Shown: positions 39,291 to 49,204 of the stretch, one piece after another
How the letters are laid out: every line of letters begins with the position of its first letter
Numbering within the stretch: position 1 is the first letter of the stretch
Notes under the pieces: generated by a model
The model's database searches: none
Told to the model about the DNA's origin: nothing
The model's input: only the letters and a program-made list of their open reading frames with translations
Program-made: the position numbers and the translations under genes
Source of the DNA: Nocardiopsis xinjiangensis YIM 90004
GTDB lineage: Bacteria > Actinomycetota > Actinomycetes > Streptosporangiales > Streptosporangiaceae
Assembly: GCF_000341145.1 (NCBI RefSeq)
Contig: NZ_ANBE01000011.1
Coordinates: 102,402 to 166,401, forward strand
Direction: 5' to 3'
DNA length: 64,000 bases

Positions 39291-39590
39291 GTGACCGCCA
39301 CCACTCAGGTACGCACCTATACCGTCCGGGAAGGCCTGCTCGACGAGTGGGTCCGGCGCTGGAAAGAGGAGATCGTCCCCCTGCGTCTGGAGTTCGGGTT
39401 CTCCCTCGGCGGCGCCTGGATCGACCGGGAGCGTCACCACTTCATCTGGGAGATCTCCTACGAAGGCCCCGAGACCTTCGCCGAGCGCAACCGCCAGTAC
39501 TGGGACTCCCCCAAGCGTGAGGCGATGGTGCTGGACCCCAAGGACTACCTGGTCTCCACCGACGTCCGTGAGGTCACCCGGGTCTACTGA
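39291..39590 (+). CDS. NIPSNAP family protein
   Basis: A 99-residue protein starting at GTG 39291 after AGAGG. The layout VRTYTVREGLLDEWVRRWKE, FGFSLGGAWIDRERHHFIWE and a final short helix/strand matches NIPSNAP (dimeric alpha-beta barrel, EthD-like) proteins of unknown substrate. The open frame extends upstream over the DUF397 gene, but that part is a shadow. It ends nine bases before the convergent STAND gene's stop. A decayed copy of its last about 25 codons lies at 63450-63531. Confidence 0.8.
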   Translation: MTATTQVRTYTVREGLLDEWVRRWKEEIVPLRLEFGFSLGGAWIDRERHHFIWEISYEGPETFAERNRQYWDSPKREAMVLDPKDYLVSTDVREVTRVY

Positions 39591-39599
39591 CCCCGTTCC

Positions 39600-42500
39600 T
39601 CACTCCTCGCCGACCGCGAGCAGGTGCGCGGCACGCTCTTCCGGGGTCAGGACCCGGAATGTGCGCTGCCGCGCCTCGCGGGACAGCGCTTCCAAGGGCA
39701 TGTCGGCGTCCCACACCCGCACGGTGCCGTCCACCGAACCCGAAGCAACCAGCCGTGATCCACCGTTCCAGGTGACGCTGAGGGCACGGTCACGGTGCAC
39801 TCCCACCGTGACGGGTTCACTCTCATCCCACACGTTCCAGAGCCGCACCGTGCGGTCGTGGGAAGCGGTGACGATCCTGCTGCCGTCGGGGGACCAGGCC
39901 ACCGCGGGTACCCGGCCGCTGTGCCCGGTGAGTACCCGTTCGCTCTGGCCCGTGGCCAGGTTCCATATCCGCACCGTCCAGTCGGCTGAAGAGGTGGCCA
40001 GGTGTGTCTCATCGGGAGCCCAGGTGACGGCGTCCACCCAGTTCTCGTGTCCTGTGAGCACCACACGCTCACGGCCGGTGGCCAACTCCCACACGCGTGC
40101 GGTGCGGTCGTCGGAGCAGGAGGCGATCATGCGCCCGCTGGGCGACCACGCCAAGCCCACGACCCAGTCCTGGTGTCCGCGCAGCACAGCCAGCAGAGAT
40201 CCGTCACGGGCGTCCCACACGCGAATACTCCGGTCCTGGGCGCCGGTCGCGACACGGTCACCATCGGGTGACCAAGCCACCGATTCCACAATGGCGTCCT
40301 CGTGAGTCAGTTCGGCCACGGTCTCGCCCGTCTCCAGGTTCCACAGCAGGGCCCGCCGGTCGATACCGCCCGAGACCAGAACCTTGCCGTCCGGGGACAA
40401 AGCGGCATCGCGCACGGTCCCGGTGTGGCCTCGCAGGTGCACGGGGCGGTCGGAGTCTTGTTCCCATACGCGGACGGTCCCGTCCTCGCACCCGGCCGCG
40501 ATCACGCCGTCCCGAGCGGCCACGGCGTTGACCGCCGCCCCCTGCGCTTCATGGACGACGTGCTCGACGGTCGTGGGTTCCATCTCCCACAGGCGCGCCG
40601 TGCCGTCCTCGGAACCCGTGGCCAGACGCGTGCCGTCGGGCGACCAGGCCACGCCCCAGACCGCGTCGGTGTGGCCGCGCAGAACGGTGCGTTCCTCGGC
40701 GTCGTCGGCGGTGAAGACACGGGCTGTTCGGTCGGCCGAAGCCGTGGCCAGTAGACGCCCGTCGGGTGACCATTCCACGTTCCACACGCGGTCGCGGTGC
40801 CCGCGCAGCAGAAGGAGCTGCTCTCCTGTGTCCGCGTTCCAGACCCGGACAGTGTGGTCACCCGAGGCCGTAGCGATCCGATCGCCCTCCGGGGCCCAGG
40901 AGACCCCCTCGACGAAGTCGCGGTGGCCCTCGAGTCTGACGGCCTGGCGGGCTTCGGCGAGGTCCCAGACGATGACGGTCCGGTCGTGGGAAGCGGTGGC
41001 CAAGCGCGTGCCGTCGGGCGACCAGCGGATGCCCAGGACGTTGTCGGTGTGCCCGGTCAGTTGTGTGCACAGTCGGCCGGTGTCGGCCTCCCAGACCCGG
41101 ACGACACGGTCGCGTGAGGCCGCCGCGACGTGGCGCCCGTCAGGGCGCCAGGAGACGCCCCGCACCACGTCGGTGGCGTCGGTGAAGCGCAGTAGGCTCC
41201 GGCCGGTGTCGGCGTCCCACAACCGCACGGTGTTGTCCCGGGAGGCGGTCGCCACACGTCGGGAGTCCGGTGACCAGGAGACCATCTCCACCATGCCCAT
41301 GTGGCCGTGCAATTCCCGGAGCAGCCCACCACGGGTGTCCCACAGGCGTGCGGTTCCATCTCGCGAGGCGGTGGCGATCCGCGTTCCGTCGGGTGACCAG
41401 GCCAGGTTGCGGACGGTGTCGGTGTGGCCGTTGAGAACGGCGGAGCAGTGGCTGTGGGCCAATGCGGACAACAGGGCGCCGCGGACGACCGGAACGGGTT
41501 CGCACTCCTCCAGGGCGGCCAGGGTGCGCAGGACGGCGAGCTCGGGATGCTCCTCGACACCGGCCAGAACGTACTCGGCGATCGACAGGGACACCCGGCG
41601 CAGGAACCGGTGGTCGCGGCGCCGGGATGCGTCGACGAAAGCGGTGAGCGCGGGGGTGTCCTGACCGTTCTCGCGCAGGGCCTCCAGCCAACGTTCGGCG
41701 GTGGTCAGGCGTGCGCCAGTGAGCAGGTAGTCGGGGTGGCGCCTCGAACTCTCCCAGTCGCCCGCCCAGCGCTCCAGTTCAGCTCGCTGGCGCAGGCGTT
41801 CGGTGTGCGCCTCCACCTGTTGGCGCAACGGGGCCCACTGACGGAAGAGCGCCTCGTGGGCGACCTGGGCGACGGGGCCGCCCTCGTGGAGGTCGCTGAC
41901 CAGCAGGCGGGCGTCGATGAAGGCGTCCACGACGTGGCGGTCGCGCGCGTCGAGTTCGGCCAGGCGTACTCGGCGCCGTGTGGCGTCGCCGTTGGTGACG
42001 GTGACGAAGCGCAGCAGAACCCGCAGGATGCGGTCGAGGTCGGACTCGGCGCGCAGTTCGGCGGTGACCTGGTCGGCGTGGCGTGTCAGTGCCCCCTCCA
42101 CGCCGCCGAGAGCTTGGTAGTCGGCTTCAGTGGCGATCCCGCGAGCGCCGGCTCGGATGTGGAGTTCCTGGAGAAGGTAAGCGAGTAGGGGCAAGGCGTC
42201 GCCGCTGCCGGTGTCGGCAGCGATGCGCTCGACCAAACCGTCCTCGAAACGGAAACCCGCCGTTTCGGCAGGACGTTCGATGATCTCGACGAGGTCTTGG
42301 TGGCTCAGGGCGCCCAGAGCCAGGGGGTTGGTGAACAGTTCGGCGGCCCGACCGTTGAGGAGGTCGCCGAGGAACTCCACGCGCAGTGTGGATACCACCC
42401 GCAGATGGCGATCTCCGTGCAGAGCGTCGCGCAGGGCGTTCAGGAAGAGGGTTCGGTCGTGTTCGCCGCCGAGCGTGACCAGTTCCTCCAGTTGGTCGAC

Positions 42501-43142
42501 GACCAGCACGGTACGGCGGGCCCCTCCTGCCGCGCGCAGCGCTTCCTTCAGAAGGGTCAGGAGCTCAGCACTGTCGCGTCGGATACGACGGGCGTAGGCA
42601 TCGGCCTGCGCTCGATCGTTGGCCGAAGCCAGGACCTTGGCCAGTGCCCCGACCGGGTCGGCGCCGGGCACCATGACGGGCAGCACGTTCCACCGCTGGC
42701 CCCTCAGCCGGGGAAGGATCCCGGCCTGGACGAGAGAGGACTTTCCACTGCCGGAGGCACCGATGACGGTCAGGAAGCGTTCGTGCGGGTCGGTGCCGGC
42801 ACCGTTGAGGCGGCGCATGGCCTCGGTGGTCTGGGCAGTCCGACCGAAGAAGACGGCGGCTTCGTCCTCGTGGAAGGCGGCCAGACCGGGGTAGGGCGTG
42901 CGCCCCGGCTCCCAGACGAACTCGGGAGAGGTCGGATTCTCCAAGCGGTAGGCCACGAAGTGACCGACGAGCATGATCAGGAGGATGATGACCAGGCCGG
43001 GAACAGCGGTCTGTTCCAACAGCCGGAGCGGAAGAGAAGTCTGGCGCCCGTCGGTGGCGAAGTTGGTGACCACTCCCAGTAGCCCGGCAGCCAACACGAG
43101 GAGCAGCTGCAGCATCAGGGCGAGTCGTTGGCGTCGCCGCAC
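39600..43142 (-). CDS. Membrane-anchored STAND NTPase with 14 WD40 repeats
   Basis: A 1,180-residue protein from a GTG at 43142, with GGAG at good distance. Two membrane helices lie at about 7-25 and 48-66. A STAND-type NTPase of the nSTAND1 group follows: YPGLAAFHEDEAAVFFGR, Walker A GASGSGKSS (128-136) and Walker B VLVVDQLEE (212-220). A helical region follows (to about 560). The rest is about 14 WD40 repeats (HTDTVRNLAWSPDG and variants), enough for two seven-bladed propellers. STAND proteins act as switches that oligomerise after sensing a ligand, and several are anti-phage sensors. No separate effector domain is seen, so the effector may be another protein or the membrane part. Confidence 0.88.
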   Translation of the reverse strand: MRRRQRLALMLQLLLVLAAGLLGVVTNFATDGRQTSLPLRLLEQTAVPGLVIILLIMLVGHFVAYRLENPTSPEFVWEPGRTPYPGLAAFHEDEAAVFFGRTAQTTEAMRRLNGAGTDPHERFLTVIGASGSGKSSLVQAGILPRLRGQRWNVLPVMVPGADPVGALAKVLASANDRAQADAYARRIRRDSAELLTLLKEALRAAGGARRTVLVVDQLEELVTLGGEHDRTLFLNALRDALHGDRHLRVVSTLRVEFLGDLLNGRAAELFTNPLALGALSHQDLVEIIERPAETAGFRFEDGLVERIAADTGSGDALPLLAYLLQELHIRAGARGIATEADYQALGGVEGALTRHADQVTAELRAESDLDRILRVLLRFVTVTNGDATRRRVRLAELDARDRHVVDAFIDARLLVSDLHEGGPVAQVAHEALFRQWAPLRQQVEAHTERLRQRAELERWAGDWESSRRHPDYLLTGARLTTAERWLEALRENGQDTPALTAFVDASRRRDHRFLRRVSLSIAEYVLAGVEEHPELAVLRTLAALEECEPVPVVRGALLSALAHSHCSAVLNGHTDTVRNLAWSPDGTRIATASRDGTARLWDTRGGLLRELHGHMGMVEMVSWSPDSRRVATASRDNTVRLWDADTGRSLLRFTDATDVVRGVSWRPDGRHVAAASRDRVVRVWEADTGRLCTQLTGHTDNVLGIRWSPDGTRLATASHDRTVIVWDLAEARQAVRLEGHRDFVEGVSWAPEGDRIATASGDHTVRVWNADTGEQLLLLRGHRDRVWNVEWSPDGRLLATASADRTARVFTADDAEERTVLRGHTDAVWGVAWSPDGTRLATGSEDGTARLWEMEPTTVEHVVHEAQGAAVNAVAARDGVIAAGCEDGTVRVWEQDSDRPVHLRGHTGTVRDAALSPDGKVLVSGGIDRRALLWNLETGETVAELTHEDAIVESVAWSPDGDRVATGAQDRSIRVWDARDGSLLAVLRGHQDWVVGLAWSPSGRMIASCSDDRTARVWELATGRERVVLTGHENWVDAVTWAPDETHLATSSADWTVRIWNLATGQSERVLTGHSGRVPAVAWSPDGSRIVTASHDRTVRLWNVWDESEPVTVGVHRDRALSVTWNGGSRLVASGSVDGTVRVWDADMPLEALSREARQRTFRVLTPEERAAHLLAVGEE

Positions 43143-43468
43143 ATCGTCTCCGAGGGGTCGCGTATTCCCGAGTCCGTGAGGCGTCCGCGCCCCCGGTGAG
43201 CCTACGGTGACGGGTTGTCAGGGTAAAGCCGATGTCCCCTTCCGGCCATCCGGAAAGCCCTGCGGTTCGGGCCTGCGTGTTTACGCACCTCCGTCAGAAC
43301 GCCGCCTCCGAGGCCCATTGAGGGTTCTCCAAGTGAGTCGGGTGAATCGCCCGACCCGGATAGCTCAGCTACCGCCACCCCGTCGAAGCTCCTCACCTCA
43401 GAGGCAGCGCAGCACCCTTCTTCCCCACTGGTAACGCTCGTCCCGAGCGGATGCCCAGCCCGTCGGCA
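43143..43468. other. Gene-free stretch upstream of the STAND gene
   Basis: Short open frames occur on both strands, but none has protein-like features. It should hold the promoter of the STAND gene (reading left). No strong repeat or hairpin was noticed. Confidence 0.45.
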
Positions 43469-44182
43469 TCACCACGACGCTCGCTGTCTCGACAGCTCGC
43501 TTCGGGCATCCTGTGCCCTCTGCCAGGCCTCGGGCGGCGGCTGAACAGTGACCCCCACGCCCGTCAGCATGCTCAGGTCCAGCTCCCACACCACCCTCGA
43601 TCGATGTTCCCACAACGCGAACGCGTTATCGACATGCCGCTGAGCCGCCGCCGGGGACGCTCCCGTGACCGCGATCAGGTGAGCCATCGCCTGACCCGTC
43701 ATCCCGCGTACCTGGGCGAGGCCGAAGTGCGTGACCGTGTGGCAGGGCGTGCAAACGCAGATCAACCTGCGCAGGGTCTGGATCCTGGTCCGCTCGTCGA
43801 AGGTCCACCTCTCGTGCACCTCCAACCAGCGCTTGACCTCCCGCTCGGCGCCGGCTCCGCAGATCTCGCACACCTGACCGGCGCGGTTCACGACCATGCG
43901 GCGCAATCGTTCCCAGTCCTGCTGGGACACGCACGAACGCACGTTGGTGAACCAGCACGTGGTGGGGACCAGGTCGACGAACAGCCCCGAGCCGAGCGAG
44001 CGCTCCTCCCCCGGCAGCAGGTCGGGGAGGTCGGGCCGGGCCGCCCAACGCTCCAACCCCACGAGGCCGGGCTTGGGCGCGTACCAGCGGCGTGCCTGGG
44101 GATCCCACCGTGCCCCCTCCGCCTTCGCCAGGTCCTTCTCCGCGTAGGGAACATCCAGCCAGATCCGTTCGGCAGGCACCAT
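43469..44182 (-). CDS. DUF5710 / HNH-like zinc protein
   Basis: A 237-residue protein. I chose the ATG at 44182 after GAGGAG; an ATG 11 codons earlier is possible. Residues about 5-40 form the DUF5710 domain (IWLDVPYAEKDLAKAEGARW, then a WYAP end). This small domain is common in plasmid and phage proteins that handle DNA. The middle has CEICGAGAE, LEVHERW and CVCTPCHTVTHFG, a Cys/His pattern like an HNH or zinc-binding nuclease core. It may be a DNA-acting enzyme. It precedes the STAND gene on the same strand, 326 bp away. Confidence 0.75.
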   Translation of the reverse strand: MVPAERIWLDVPYAEKDLAKAEGARWDPQARRWYAPKPGLVGLERWAARPDLPDLLPGEERSLGSGLFVDLVPTTCWFTNVRSCVSQQDWERLRRMVVNRAGQVCEICGAGAEREVKRWLEVHERWTFDERTRIQTLRRLICVCTPCHTVTHFGLAQVRGMTGQAMAHLIAVTGASPAAAQRHVDNAFALWEHRSRVVWELDLSMLTGVGVTVQPPPEAWQRAQDARSELSRQRASW

Positions 44183-44403
44183 ACTCCTCAGGTAGGGGTG
44201 TAATCGCGCAGTCACTCCAGCGAGGGCAGCGCACGGAAATCGGCCCTACCGAGTGGCCGAAACCGGCCTTCGCACACGGGCTTGCCATACTTGGCACCTG
44301 AGAGACCGCCACACGCCCCCCTCCCATGCCGACCTTGTGTCCATCCCACAGCCGCGCACTCCTTCGACACCGCCCTGGTCTGCTCATGCCGGGTTCGGTC
44401 ACC

Positions 44404-44970
44404 TCAGGCCACCAACTCCACCAGGTAACCCAACGACTCCATGTATGCCTGGGTGGTCTGCAGTGCACTCGCTGGGGGCAGGTCCATCGGATCCCAGCTG
44501 GATTCCACCAGCGAGGCGATCGCTGGTTCGAGTTCGGGGTCGTGAAGGTCCCTCTCCCGCGGAGCCCAGTCGAACCCCACCCGTGCGGTTCCGTGTTCGG
44601 TGCTGCCTGGAAGCAAGTACTCCTCGTAAGGCATCCGGCGCAATAGCCGATCGTCAGAGCTTGCCCACAACAGGTTCAGGCAGGAAGAGGGATAGAGCTG
44701 AGGCAGTTCACAGGCCACGGCGATGTCCTGGGATTCCCAGGCGACCAGGATCTCGTCGGCGCCCCCGGCGGCGGGGAGAAAGGACAGTTCCGCGATACCG
44801 CTGAGGGCGTCCTCGCCGCGGTGTACCGGCCGCAGTCGAGCGAACCCCAGCAGCTTCCCCTCGCGGAACGGGAACACGGTGGGTGGAATGACCCCACCGG
44901 CATCAGCTCCCTGGACTTCGTGGGTCTCCTTGACGAAGGCGGTCATCCTGTCCCAAAGCTGCGGTTCCAT
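44404..44970 (-). CDS. Hypothetical protein
   Basis: A 188-residue soluble protein from the ATG at 44970. The open frame continues upstream to 45204, but that part is not protein-like. It is acidic with mixed alpha/beta character: stretches IAELSFLPAAGGADEILVAW and VGFDWAPRERDLHDPELEP. No catalytic motif, signal peptide or membrane helix is seen, and I do not recognise a family. It stands between the DUF5710 gene (same strand) and the divergent CoiA-like gene. Confidence 0.6.
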   Translation of the reverse strand: MEPQLWDRMTAFVKETHEVQGADAGGVIPPTVFPFREGKLLGFARLRPVHRGEDALSGIAELSFLPAAGGADEILVAWESQDIAVACELPQLYPSSCLNLLWASSDDRLLRRMPYEEYLLPGSTEHGTARVGFDWAPRERDLHDPELEPAIASLVESSWDPMDLPPASALQTTQAYMESLGYLVELVA

Positions 44971-45227
44971 GCAGGCGGCGCTCTCTTTCCGTTCGGTGTT
45001 GAAAACGGTCCGTGACGGAAACAACCTACAGATCCCCGACGGACAACGCCCACGCCGTCCCTGTTCCCTGTGTGCACAGACGGCCTGCCTCCTACGCCTT
45101 GCTGGTCCTTGTCGGAGACGGCAGAGGCCCTGGGTGCCAGGACAAAGCATTGTCCCCGTGGTGACCGGAACCGGCCAACGGTTCGAATGCTCTATCTCCG
45201 ACACCGTGTGCCTGATAACTCTTCATC

Positions 45228-46781
45228 ATGGTGCTCGATCACAGACTCGTGCAGACGGCCGTTCTGGGAAACCGCGAGTCAGCCGATCCCGTGTATCTGC
45301 CCATGGACCGTCAAGAGGCAGAGAAGTTTCGAAGGCGACACCTTCGGTCCACCTTCTGGTGCGGTTCCCTCCTGGGAGGCTGCGGCGGACCACTCAGCCA
45401 GAAGATCTACCGGGACCGGGTCAGCCACTTCGCACACCATGCCGCCGGCAACGAGTGCACTCGAAAACACGGTGGGCTCGAGAGCGCCGACCACCTGTAC
45501 GCGAGCAAGCAGACCAACCGCTGGTTGAGCAGCCTGGGCAGCCCCGCACGGGAACCACAGTTCACCGGCGACTTCGCATCCGGCGGCACCTGTCGGAGAG
45601 TCATCCTGCCCTCCACGGACGAGCACCCGGCTATCCTCTTCGAGTTCTCTACCCGCTGCACCGAAGAGCTCGACGATCTCTACACCTGTATGCGGGACCA
45701 GTCCCCGTCCTGGCTGGTACAGGAGAACATGCAGTTCACCCGACGTCTCCTGCACGAGAACAACGTCGCCCTCCGTTTTCGGATGCGCACCAAGGGCCTG
45801 GAACGTCTCCTGGAGGTCGGCACGGTCAGCCTCGGCGGGTCGACCCGATGGGAGCCGATCGACAAGTGCACTCTCACTCCCGAGGGCATCATGACCCCGC
45901 GCATGGAGGAACTGCTCCAGGCACGGCAACAACAGGCGTCCACAACGGAAGTCCCCAGTGAAAGCTCCTCCTCGCGAGAGCCGGAACCCGAACCACACCC
46001 GCTGGTCACCAGCTTGGAAGTCTCTCTGAAACGGGGCGAATGGGCAAATATACGGCGCTTTTCCCAACAGCTCCGCGACGCACTCCGGAGCTCCAAAGAC
46101 CCAGGCATCGAAAATTTTCGTGGCAAAGCGGAGAAGTTGCTCGGATGGGCTGCACGCAAGCTCGAACACGGCAAGAGGCGGGCCGCCGGCAAGCGTGATC
46201 CCCTCCACCGGTCTCCCACTGCAAGGAGGACCACCACCGCGCTGGGCTCGACCAGGCGGTTCCCTTCAGATCGCAGCGAGGCACGGAATCGGACCTCGGC
46301 CCAGAGCAAAGCCGAGGCCAGAAGGGAAGCAGAGGCCCGAAGGGAATCCGAGACCAGAAAGAGCACGCCGCTCCAGTCACTGCAAAAAACTCCTCTGGTC
46401 ACTCTCGTCACCGATGCAGAGAAGGCCTACGACACAGGTGATCAGAGCGGGCTACGCCGGATCAGAGAGGAACTCCGTCAGCGCAGGGGCTCATTGGTCC
46501 TGGCAGACCAGCTCTTCATCGACTTGGCTCTGGAAACGCTCCCCTCTCCCGAACCTGATCAGGACGAGCAGCAAGGCGATCGGCCTCAGAACCAAGCGGC
46601 GTCCCCACAACGAGCCGGCTCGTCTCCGCCGTCGGAAGACAGCACGCTGCGAACCGCCATCAGTGAACGCCGAGAGGAACTTCGCCGCGCCCCGACCAAG
46701 AGCAAACCCGGCCCTCCGAGGGCAACCGAGCCTTCCCTGGATGAGCTCGCCGACCGGATCAACTCCCGCCGGACACGGTGA
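45228..46781 (+). CDS. CoiA-like nuclease-domain protein
   Basis: A 517-residue protein. Residues about 40-110 resemble the CoiA / competence-nuclease region: FWCGSLLGGCGGPLSQ (Cys pair), VSHFAHHAAGNECTR and ESADHLYASKQTNRWL, which keeps the E...H...K pattern. The rest is charged and helical, with a coiled-coil-like stretch of Ala/Arg/Glu repeats (about 360-385) and a low-complexity C-terminus. It lies 67 bp upstream of the RloC-like gene on the same strand, so the two probably share a transcript. CoiA-like proteins are predicted nucleases. A role as partner or regulator of the tRNase is inference. Confidence 0.65.
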   Translation: MVLDHRLVQTAVLGNRESADPVYLPMDRQEAEKFRRRHLRSTFWCGSLLGGCGGPLSQKIYRDRVSHFAHHAAGNECTRKHGGLESADHLYASKQTNRWLSSLGSPAREPQFTGDFASGGTCRRVILPSTDEHPAILFEFSTRCTEELDDLYTCMRDQSPSWLVQENMQFTRRLLHENNVALRFRMRTKGLERLLEVGTVSLGGSTRWEPIDKCTLTPEGIMTPRMEELLQARQQQASTTEVPSESSSSREPEPEPHPLVTSLEVSLKRGEWANIRRFSQQLRDALRSSKDPGIENFRGKAEKLLGWAARKLEHGKRRAAGKRDPLHRSPTARRTTTALGSTRRFPSDRSEARNRTSAQSKAEARREAEARRESETRKSTPLQSLQKTPLVTLVTDAEKAYDTGDQSGLRRIREELRQRRGSLVLADQLFIDLALETLPSPEPDQDEQQGDRPQNQAASPQRAGSSPPSEDSTLRTAISERREELRRAPTKSKPGPPRATEPSLDELADRINSRRTR

Positions 46782-46848
46782 AACCCCCACGCCTCCTGCG
46801 TTCCTCTGACACGCTGGGGTCCCCGTAACCGTCGGCGACGAGGCCCCC

Positions 46849-49188
46849 ATGATCAAACGCATCACCTACGTCAAGGACTTCCGCTGCTACCAGGGTTGGA
46901 AGCAGCACCCCCAGGCCGTCGACTTCCAGAGACTGAATGTCATCTACGCGCCGAACGGCACAGGGAAAAGCACTCTGGCCACTCTGCTCAGCGGGGTTCC
47001 GGACGATGCCGAGTGGTCACACGGGGCGAAGTTCCTCATCCAGCCCGGCGCCGAGGAGACCCAGGAGAAGGTCGACGGTCCGGGGCACTGGCTCTGGGGC
47101 GAGGTGTGCGTCTTCGGAGCCGAATACGTTCGGCGGAACCTGAGGTTCGACTCGTTGGACGCCGAGACCGGCGCACCGGCGCTGATGTACTTCGGCGAGC
47201 CGAGCATCGAACAGAAGAAGCAGCGTGAGCAGGCCCTGGAACGCATCCCGGACCTGACGAAACAGATCCAGGACCTCGAGAATCAGTACAACAAGGCCGA
47301 GAACGGCCGTGTGAAGACCCTCCGTAAGGTGGGTGCGAGCGCGGTGAACGAACTCTCCTCCTTCAACCCCCGGTTCAAGAGGGGCTTCAACGCGCGCCAC
47401 GTCGAAGCGGCACTGCATCAGCCACCCACTCCGTTGGATGAACTGACGCGGTTCGAAGAACAGGACCGGGCCTTGCTCCACGGCCGAGCGTGGAAACCGG
47501 TATCGGAGCCCACAGGCACCGGACTGACCACCCGAGACCTTCGGACACGGATCAACGATGTGCGTCAACGCACCGCGATGTCGAACGTGATCGAGGAATT
47601 GGCTGCCACCCCCTCCCGGTCCGACTGGGTACGAACGGGCCTGGCTCTGCACGACAGGGAGGACACCTGTCTGTTCTGTGATTCCGCCCTCTCGCGCTCA
47701 CGCATCAGCAGGTTGGAGGAGCACTTCGACGAGGGGTACACCCGCCTCGAATCGGAGATCACCCAACTCCACGAACGCATCGGCGAACTGCATAGCCAGA
47801 CTGAACAGCTCGGCAACGCACTGCCCCGGGAGGCTCAGTTCTTCGAAGACCTCCACGACTCCTACGAGAGCGCGGCCCGACAGGCACAGCACAACATCAA
47901 CGAGTTCCTCTCCCACCTGGGCCGACTCACCAAGAGCCTGGACGAGAAGAGGGGGGCGATGTTCCGCTCGCTCGCCCCCTTGGACGAGGACGCCGTACAC
48001 ACCCTCGACATCAGTGCCTTCGCGAGCCTCATCAATGAGCACAACAAAAGGGTCGACAACCAGGACGCCGATCGTGCTCAGGCCGCCGAGCGCCGCTTCC
48101 AGCGCATGCTGTACGACATCAGGGAGACCTGGCAGGGGTTCAGCGATGAGAAGGGCTCGCTCGACAAGCAGATCAAGACCTTCGAGATCGAACTCGCCGG
48201 ATGTCAGGACGTCTTGAAGGAGACCCCTGAACAGGGGATGAACCCCGAACACTTCCTTCCCACACTCAACGACGACATCGCGCACATGCTCCGGCGCAGG
48301 GAACTGAGTTTCGACCACGTCGACGGCCGCTACCAGGTCCTGCGCGACGGGGAGCCAGCGCAGCACCTGAGTGAGGGTGAGAAGACGGTGATCGCGCTGC
48401 TCTACTTCCTCCAGAGCCTGCACGAGCAGGGGCGCGACCTGGAGCGCACCATCGTCGTGATCGACGACCCGGTCTCCAGCCTGGACGACCACCTGATGAA
48501 GGCGGTCTACTCCACACTGAGCTCACGTCTGGAACCGGGTATCCATTGCCGCCAGCTCTTCGTGTTCACGCACAGCACGACTTTCCTCCGTTATTGGCAG
48601 GACTCTTTGACCCGGGGGAAGAATCGGGAGAGGTGGCCGGAGAACCGCACCCTGCACATCATGAAGTCAAGGCTCGAACAAGACCCGAACAACGAGAGCC
48701 GCACCGTACGGCGCCCCGTGCTGGACCCGGTCGACCTGACCGGTTCGGAGTTGAACTCCCTCGGCACCGAGTACGCCCTGGTCTTCTACCGTGCGGCGCA
48801 AGACCTGCTGGCCTCGCTCGGATCGACGTCGGTCGAGGACGATGTCCAGCTGGCCACTTCCACCCCCAACGACGCGCGCAAGATCCTCGAGCACTTCTTT
48901 CAGTTCAAGCTCCCCAAACAGGGGACCGATGTGACGGGGGCGTTGAATGAGGCGCTGAAGGGCAACACCGGGTCCGTGTCCGTCCGCCGGGAGCGGCTGA
49001 AGGCGTACGTACACAACAACTCGCACCGCAGCCCCAAGGGAGACGACTGGCAGCTGATCGACCCGGAGACCAGGGACGCGCTCACCGACGTGTTCTCCCT
49101 GATCCAGCAGATGGACCCCGACCATTTCAACGGGATGTGCACCAGGCTGGGCCTCACCGACCAAGTTTCACTGCTGACCGGACAGTGA
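46849..49188 (+). CDS. rloC: RloC-like zinc-hook anticodon nuclease
   Basis: A 779-residue ABC-type ATPase of the PrrC/RloC group. Walker A is APNGTGKST (34-42, Lys40), the signature LSEGEK is at 507-512 and Walker B VVIDDP at 536-541 with the D-loop SSLD. A central coiled coil carries a zinc hook, CLFC (Cys274, Cys277), the trait that separates RloC from PrrC. The C-terminal nuclease triad fits Arg677, Glu681 (ARKILEHF) and His726 (NNSHR). RloC cuts and excises the tRNA anticodon wobble base after DNA damage or failed DNA restriction. Here it sits between pglW and pglX, so it may guard BREX as PrrC guards a type I system. The length is normal and the gene looks active. Confidence 0.85.
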   Translation: MIKRITYVKDFRCYQGWKQHPQAVDFQRLNVIYAPNGTGKSTLATLLSGVPDDAEWSHGAKFLIQPGAEETQEKVDGPGHWLWGEVCVFGAEYVRRNLRFDSLDAETGAPALMYFGEPSIEQKKQREQALERIPDLTKQIQDLENQYNKAENGRVKTLRKVGASAVNELSSFNPRFKRGFNARHVEAALHQPPTPLDELTRFEEQDRALLHGRAWKPVSEPTGTGLTTRDLRTRINDVRQRTAMSNVIEELAATPSRSDWVRTGLALHDREDTCLFCDSALSRSRISRLEEHFDEGYTRLESEITQLHERIGELHSQTEQLGNALPREAQFFEDLHDSYESAARQAQHNINEFLSHLGRLTKSLDEKRGAMFRSLAPLDEDAVHTLDISAFASLINEHNKRVDNQDADRAQAAERRFQRMLYDIRETWQGFSDEKGSLDKQIKTFEIELAGCQDVLKETPEQGMNPEHFLPTLNDDIAHMLRRRELSFDHVDGRYQVLRDGEPAQHLSEGEKTVIALLYFLQSLHEQGRDLERTIVVIDDPVSSLDDHLMKAVYSTLSSRLEPGIHCRQLFVFTHSTTFLRYWQDSLTRGKNRERWPENRTLHIMKSRLEQDPNNESRTVRRPVLDPVDLTGSELNSLGTEYALVFYRAAQDLLASLGSTSVEDDVQLATSTPNDARKILEHFFQFKLPKQGTDVTGALNEALKGNTGSVSVRRERLKAYVHNNSHRSPKGDDWQLIDPETRDALTDVFSLIQQMDPDHFNGMCTRLGLTDQVSLLTGQ

Positions 49189-49204
49189 GTACCCATTCGG
49201 TGGC

